Made by a program: the position numbers and the translations under genes
Source of the DNA: Flavobacteriales bacterium
Lineage (GTDB): Bacteria; Bacteroidota; Bacteroidia; Flavobacteriales; TMED113
NCBI GenBank assembly: GCA_002696965.1
Contig: NZUB01000011.1
Span: forward strand, 1-11,081
DNA: 11,081 nucleotides
Direction: 5' to 3'
The notes under the pieces: generated by a model
The model's database searches: none
Told to the model about the DNA's origin: nothing
The model's input: only the letters and a program-made list of their open reading frames with translations
Part shown: positions 8,054 to 11,081 of the stretch, one piece after another
Position numbering within the stretch: position 1 is the first letter of the stretch
Layout of the letters: every line of letters starts with the position of its first letter

Positions 8054-8820
8054 CTACAAATTAATTGTAAATTATCATAAGCTAAATGAATATTCTGTGG
8101 CAATTCTTGTTCAACTTGATTATGTAGCCCCATACCATGACCTATATGTGTTAAATATGCTTTAGATGGTTTAATTTCATTAATTAAATTTAATGTATCG
8201 TTTAAATTATAGTGAGAAATATGTTGCTCTTTTTGTAAAGAGTTAATAATTAATAATTTAGTTCCAATTAATTTTTCTTTTTCTTTTTCTGAAATATAAT
8301 TAGCGTCTGTTATATAACATAAATCGCCTATTCTATAACCAAAAACTGGCAGTTTATGGTGCATAACTCTAATAGGTGTCACTTGAATGTTTGAAATGGA
8401 AAAAGGCTTATTAATAATATCATGTAGTTGAAACTTAGGTTTTCCAGGATAATCTTTAACTCCAAATAAATAATCAAAACCTGAGCGGATATAATCAAAA
8501 ACCATACTCTCTGCATACAATGGAATTGGTTTTTTTTGTTTGTAATAGATAGGTCTCAAATCATCTATTCCGGCTGTATGATCTCTATGCTGATGTGTAA
8601 ATAAAACAGCATCTATATATGGGCAATCAGCTCTTAGCATTTGATGACGAAAATCAGGACCAACATCAATTAAAATATTAAAACTATTAATTGATATTAA
8701 AATAGAACTGCGTAATCGTTTATCTTTAGTATTAGTTGATTTACACACTAAACAAGTACAACCAAGCATGGGCACCCCTTGAGAAGTCCCTGTTCCTAAA
8801 AATATTACTTTAATTTTCAT
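8050..8820 (-). CDS. PhnP-like metallo-beta-lactamase-fold hydrolase
   Basis: A 256-residue protein of the metallo-beta-lactamase superfamily, closest in layout to PhnP-type phosphodiesterases. It opens with 'IFLGTGTSQGVP' (6-17) and a cysteine cluster GCTCLVC (C21, C23, C26) that matches the structural-zinc cysteines of E. coli PhnP. The catalytic metal motif HxHxDH is H76-Q-H78-R-D80-H81. Later metal-site candidates are 'VMHHK', 'YITDANY' and the C-terminal 'LTHIGHG'. The frame extends upstream to an ATG at 8856, but I choose the ATG at 8820: family members begin right at the 'MKIKVIFLGTG' strand, the 12 extra residues are low-complexity Lys/Asn, and a -7-like element (8854-8861) overlaps the longer start. 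No phosphonate genes are nearby, so the substrate is unknown; cyclic phosphodiester cleavage is a family-based guess. Its stop overlaps that of kdsA. Confidence 0.87.
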   Translation of the reverse strand: MKIKVIFLGTGTSQGVPMLGCTCLVCKSTNTKDKRLRSSILISINSFNILIDVGPDFRHQMLRADCPYIDAVLFTHQHRDHTAGIDDLRPIYYKQKKPIPLYAESMVFDYIRSGFDYLFGVKDYPGKPKFQLHDIINKPFSISNIQVTPIRVMHHKLPVFGYRIGDLCYITDANYISEKEKEKLIGTKLLIINSLQKEQHISHYNLNDTLNLINEIKPSKAYLTHIGHGMGLHNQVEQELPQNIHLAYDNLQLICS

Positions 8821-8853
8821 ATAATTAAATGTGATTTTTTTATTCTTTTTACA

Positions 8854-8861
8854 CAAACTAA
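8854..8861 (-). promoter_or_regulatory. Putative -7 promoter element for the PhnP-like gene
   Basis: On the minus strand this reads TTAGTTTG, one mismatch from TAnnTTTG. Transcription would begin around 8848-8850, some 30 bases before the ATG at 8820 and after the alternative ATG at 8856, which supports the shorter protein. No clear -33 box is seen, so this is tentative. Confidence 0.35.
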
Positions 8862-8863
8862 CA

Positions 8864-8871
8864 TAAATTTG
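8864..8871 (+). promoter_or_regulatory. Putative -7 promoter element for the 484-residue gene
   Basis: TAAATTTG is an exact match to the Bacteroidota -7 consensus TAnnTTTG and lies 20 bases before the ATG at 8892, implying a leader of about 15 bases. Upstream is T-rich but has no clean TTTG at the -33 spacing. It sits immediately beside the opposing element at 8854-8861, as expected for a compact divergent promoter. Confidence 0.45.
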
Positions 8872-8891
8872 TAATAATTAAATCTTTTTAC

Positions 8892-10346
8892 ATGGAAAAT
8901 GTAATACTTAGTGCAGCACAAAAAGCCTTAAATATAAATCTTGATCAACATATTTATGGTACATTTTCAGAGATTGGTGCTGGACAAGAAGTGGTAAGAC
9001 ATTTTTTTAGATCCGGTGGAGCATCTGGTACAATAGCAAAAGCAATGTCCGCTTATGATATGGATGTTAGTGATGCCATCTATGGAAAAGAAGAATCCGG
9101 GAGGTATGTGTGTGAATCTAGATTGAAAAAAATGATTGATCGTGAATACCTTCTACTAAAAGAACGTTTAGATAGAAAAAAACATCCTACTAAATCTTTT
9201 TTTTCATTTGCAAATACAATTACAACTACTAAATATGATGACCAACAGCCAGGACATGGTTGGATGGGCGTAAGATTTCAATTAACTGCAAATCAAAAAC
9301 CTAATGATGTAATAATTCATATTCGATTGCATGAGCACGAAGCAAGACAACAGCAAGAAACGGTTGGTATTTTAGGTGTCAATCTGATGTATGCATGTTT
9401 TTATTGTCATAAATCTCCAGAAAAATTCGTACAAAGTTTATATGATAATTTAAGTAGAAAACAAGTAGAGATTGACATGCTACAAATGAATGGCGAAAAC
9501 TTTCAAAAAATAGACAATCGTCTACTAAGCTTGTTACTGGTTAAAAATAGAATGACTGAAGCAGTGATATTCGGGCCTGATGGTAACAATTTACAGCCGT
9601 CTGATGTGCTTTATAAAAAAAATATATTAACACTTAGAGGTAGTTTTAGACCTGTCACAAAAGTTAATATTGATATGATTAAAAATGGGCTTAATAAATT
9701 TGTACAAGAAAATAAGGTTAAAGAAGAGAATCTACAAGTTTTATTTGAAATCACATTAAATAATCTAAAGGCTGAAGGAGATATTAATGAAAAAGATTTT
9801 CTAGATCGTGTAGATGTTTTATGTTCTATTGGACAAACAGTTATGATATCAAATTATCAAAGATATTATAAGTTGTTAGATTATTTTGGACGCTTTACCG
9901 ATGAAAGATTAGGGGTCATTTTAGGAGTGCCAAATTTAAAGGAAATTTTTGATGCTAAATTTTATAGACATTTAAACGGAGGAATACTAGAGGGTATAGG
10001 TAAAATGTTTAATCGAGATGTTAAAGTTTATGTTTACCCATATAAACCTGAAAAGAAAAGCGAACTACAAACTAGTAAAAATCTATCTATTCAACCACGT
10101 ATTAAACCGTTATATGATTTTTTTGTGTTTAATAAAAGAATCATCGATCTAGATGACTATAATAAAGATTATTTAAACATATTTTCTAGACACATTCTGC
10201 AAATGATTAAGAAAGAAGAAAAAGGATGGGAAATAATGCTCCCAACATATGTGGATAATATTATTAAAGAAAATAATTTATTTGGTTATAAAAACTCTAA
10301 ATATAAAGCTGGCAAAGCCAAGCCAACCAACGCAATTAAAAAATAA
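8892..10346 (+). CDS. Conserved Bacteroidota protein of unknown function (often named nicotinate-nucleotide adenylyltransferase)
   Basis: A 484-residue, apparently cytoplasmic protein with no signal peptide or membrane segment. I recognise the family: ~480-residue Bacteroidota proteins beginning with 'YGTFSEIGAGQEV..FF..GGASGTIAKAMSAYD...DAIYG' (22-65), followed by 'GRYVCESRL' (70-78), a 'GWMGVRFQL' block (about 123-131), 'IDNRLLSLLLVK', 'VIFGPDGNNLQPSDVLYKKN', 'LRGSFRPVT' and 'DFLDRVDVLCSIGQTVMISN'. Databases often call it nicotinate-nucleotide adenylyltransferase, but I see neither the HxGH nor the ISSTxxR-type motif of that nucleotidyltransferase family, so the name looks unsupported. Gly-rich and Asn/Asp-rich conserved blocks suggest an enzyme or nucleotide binder, but this is speculation. 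In homologues as I remember them the chain ends soon after 'LFGY'; here about 18 Lys-rich residues follow. Those last 61 bases overlap the 3' end of the opposing DoxX-family gene. Confidence 0.8.
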   Translation: MENVILSAAQKALNINLDQHIYGTFSEIGAGQEVVRHFFRSGGASGTIAKAMSAYDMDVSDAIYGKEESGRYVCESRLKKMIDREYLLLKERLDRKKHPTKSFFSFANTITTTKYDDQQPGHGWMGVRFQLTANQKPNDVIIHIRLHEHEARQQQETVGILGVNLMYACFYCHKSPEKFVQSLYDNLSRKQVEIDMLQMNGENFQKIDNRLLSLLLVKNRMTEAVIFGPDGNNLQPSDVLYKKNILTLRGSFRPVTKVNIDMIKNGLNKFVQENKVKEENLQVLFEITLNNLKAEGDINEKDFLDRVDVLCSIGQTVMISNYQRYYKLLDYFGRFTDERLGVILGVPNLKEIFDAKFYRHLNGGILEGIGKMFNRDVKVYVYPYKPEKKSELQTSKNLSIQPRIKPLYDFFVFNKRIIDLDDYNKDYLNIFSRHILQMIKKEEKGWEIMLPTYVDNIIKENNLFGYKNSKYKAGKAKPTNAIKK

Positions 10347-10768
10347 ATACCTAGGTTTACAGCGCCAACATAATCTTGAGCTACTCTCTGACCTAAAAAC
10401 AAACTACATAGCGTAACTAAGGCACATATTAAAGCGGTAAAATATGAACCTAAACCCAATACTACAAAACCTGAATCTGGTCCTAAACGAATTAACATAA
10501 TTAATGCAAGAACAAATAAAAACCCCGTAACACATTCAAGAAGTGTAATTAATACTAATAATAATTTAACCTGACTTTTCAAAAAAGTATGTTTAAAATG
10601 ATCTTTAAAATAATTTAGATTACCTGAAAATGCAATAATCTTATCGATGCCAGATTGTAAAAAAAGAATAGTAAAAAATAGAGAGATAAAAAATAAAAAA
10701 CTCCATTCAAGTATATACTCTCCTAAATCGCCTAGTGATACAATATAAAAAACACCTAAAATACTCAT
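10286..10768 (-). CDS. DoxX-family integral membrane protein
   Basis: A 160-residue protein with four predicted membrane helices at about 20-40, 66-93, 98-125 and 137-156. The hallmark blocks are 'FLQSGIDKIIAF.GNLNYFKDHF' (36-58) after helix 1 and 'LFLGQRVAQDYVGA' (123-136) between helices 3 and 4. These match the small Bacteroidota DoxX-like membrane proteins I recall. The biochemical role is unknown; DoxX-like proteins are linked to quinone or redox functions only in a few organisms. The ATG at 10768 is the only ATG before helix 1, giving an N-terminus roughly ten residues longer than I would expect. A consensus -7 element ends only 4 bases before it. The 3' end overlaps the convergent 484-residue gene by 61 bases, and helix 4 is encoded partly in that overlap, so the reading frame there is likely real. 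Confidence 0.75.
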   Translation of the reverse strand: MSILGVFYIVSLGDLGEYILEWSFLFFISLFFTILFLQSGIDKIIAFSGNLNYFKDHFKHTFLKSQVKLLLVLITLLECVTGFLFVLALIMLIRLGPDSGFVVLGLGSYFTALICALVTLCSLFLGQRVAQDYVGAVNLGIYFLIALVGLALPALYLEFL

Positions 10769-10772
10769 ACAG

Positions 10773-10780
10773 CAAATATA
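10773..10780 (-). promoter_or_regulatory. Putative -7 promoter element directly abutting the DoxX-family start
   Basis: On the minus strand this reads TATATTTG, an exact TAnnTTTG match. Only four bases (CTGT) separate it from the ATG at 10768, so transcription would start at or very near the start codon and the mRNA would be leaderless or nearly so. No good -33 box is visible, though the region upstream is T-rich. It could be a chance match. Confidence 0.4.
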
Positions 10781-10783
10781 TGG

Positions 10784-10802
10784 TTTTCAACAATGTTGAA
10801 AA
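10784..10802. repeat. Perfect 9-bp inverted repeat upstream of parA (operator- or DnaA-box-like)
   Basis: TTTTCAACA-A-TGTTGAAAA is a perfect dyad with a single central base, in the gap between the DoxX-family gene (-) and parA (+). Each arm is two mismatches from the DnaA box TTATCCACA. The outer TTTCA/TGAAA also recalls parS, but here those halves are 7 bases apart instead of 2. It lies just upstream of the -7 element of the DoxX-family gene. A protein-binding site is likely; which protein is unknown. Confidence 0.6.
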
Positions 10803-10824
10803 AATAATTGTTTTTATTTATTTA

Positions 10825-10854
10825 AAGAACTAAAAATTCATGATATTAGTTCTT
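10825..10854. repeat. 9-bp inverted repeat with 12-base loop in the parA upstream region
   Basis: AAGAACTAA (10825-10833) and TTAGTTCTT (10846-10854) are perfect inverted copies around a 12-base centre, ending 22 bases before the parA ATG. It may be an operator for parA autoregulation, or an RNA hairpin if parA transcription starts upstream. No T-tract follows, so it does not look like a terminator. Confidence 0.5.
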
Positions 10855-10876
10855 CATAAATTAATATCTATTACAA

Positions 10877-11081
10877 ATGGGTAAAATCATATCAATTGTT
10901 AATCAAAAAGGAGGGGTTGGGAAAACCACGACAGCTGTTAATTTAGCTGCAAGCCTAGGTGTATTAGAGAAAAAAATACTCTTAATTGATGCAGACCCAC
11001 AAGCCAACGCAACATCTGCAATAGGTGTTGATTTGATGGAAAAAGAAAATCAAAAAACTATATATGAAGTTATTGAAAACA
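10877..11081 (+). CDS. parA: Chromosome-partitioning ATPase ParA/Soj, N-terminal fragment (3' end outside window)
   Basis: The ATG at 10877 opens a frame that runs off the window after 68 residues. The N-terminus is the textbook ParA/Soj deviant Walker ATPase: 'IISIVNQKGGVGKTTTAVNL' (4-23) with the Walker A K11-G-G-V-G-K16-T-T and the signature Lys K11. The A' motif 'LLIDADPQAN' (35-44) carries D38 and D40. There is no N-terminal HTH extension, so it is the short chromosomal (Soj-like) type rather than a plasmid P1-type ParA. ParA binds DNA nonspecifically in its ATP form and moves ParB-parS complexes to segregate origins. In Bacteroidota parB, dapB and lepB usually follow, and I would expect them just past the window end. 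Two inverted repeats in its upstream region may be regulatory. Confidence 0.93.
   Translation, partial: MGKIISIVNQKGGVGKTTTAVNLAASLGVLEKKILLIDADPQANATSAIGVDLMEKENQKTIYEVIEN

Noticed and set aside
8821..8856. Longer N-terminus for the PhnP-like protein using the ATG at 8856
   Set aside because: The extra 12 residues are low-complexity and precede the usual family start at 'MKIKVIFLGTG'; a -7-like element overlaps that ATG.
10310..10320. TGGC-AAA-GCCA hairpin as a terminator for the DoxX-family or the 484-residue gene
   Set aside because: The stem is only 4 bp, no proper T-tract follows on either strand, and it lies within coding sequence of both genes.
10784..10802. Canonical parS site
   Set aside because: It shares TTTCA/TGAAA with parS, but the halves are 7 bases apart rather than 2 and the central CG is missing, so it was kept only as an unassigned palindrome.
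1..11081. Mobile element, phage, CRISPR or defence system
   Set aside because: No transposase, integrase, terminal repeats, direct-repeat arrays or nuclease/toxin-type families were seen; gene content is housekeeping and envelope.

Overview
The window is AT-rich chromosomal DNA that most resembles the phylum Bacteroidota, probably a marine or otherwise reduced-genome member of the Flavobacteriales or a nearby order. The evidence is the protein families: a DUF5916 barrel, a BatA/VWA membrane protein, the degenerate Bacteroidota-type dihydroorotase, a DUF5723 outer-membrane protein and a ~480-residue conserved protein typical of this phylum. None of the starts has an AGGAGG-like Shine-Dalgarno sequence; leaders are short and A/T-only, as is usual in Bacteroidota. 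A few copies of the Bacteroidota -7 promoter element (TAnnTTTG) or near-copies sit in the divergent gaps. Gene density is extreme. I see no tRNA, rRNA, CRISPR array, insertion sequence or phage gene, and no gap between genes exceeds about 110 bases.

Layout. Bases 1-4314 (+) form one co-directional block: the 3' end of a DUF5916 outer-membrane protein, a LolD-type ABC ATPase (start overlaps the previous stop), a BatA/VWA membrane protein and a dihydroorotase-family protein (13-base overlap). Bases 4311-7183 (-) carry a two-gene envelope unit, a large lipoprotein followed by a DUF5723 outer-membrane protein. Bases 7247-8053 (+) are kdsA, for the LPS sugar Kdo. Bases 8050-8820 (-) encode a PhnP-like metallo-beta-lactamase-fold hydrolase. 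Bases 8892-10346 (+) encode a conserved protein of unknown function often labelled nicotinate-nucleotide adenylyltransferase. Bases 10286-10768 (-) encode a DoxX-family membrane protein. Bases 10877-11081 (+) are the start of parA, cut by the window end.

By theme this is mostly envelope biology (barrel proteins, lipoproteins and lipoprotein release, LPS Kdo synthesis, a VWA membrane protein), plus pyrimidine metabolism and the start of the chromosome-partition locus. Gene order is that of core genome rather than an island, and I found no clear new multi-gene system. The points most worth a second look are the dihydroorotase that has lost most of its metal-binding histidines, the 61-base antisense coding overlap at the end of the 484-residue gene, two perfect 9-bp inverted repeats upstream of parA, and the fact that all three tail-to-tail gene pairs overlap, leaving no room for intrinsic terminators.
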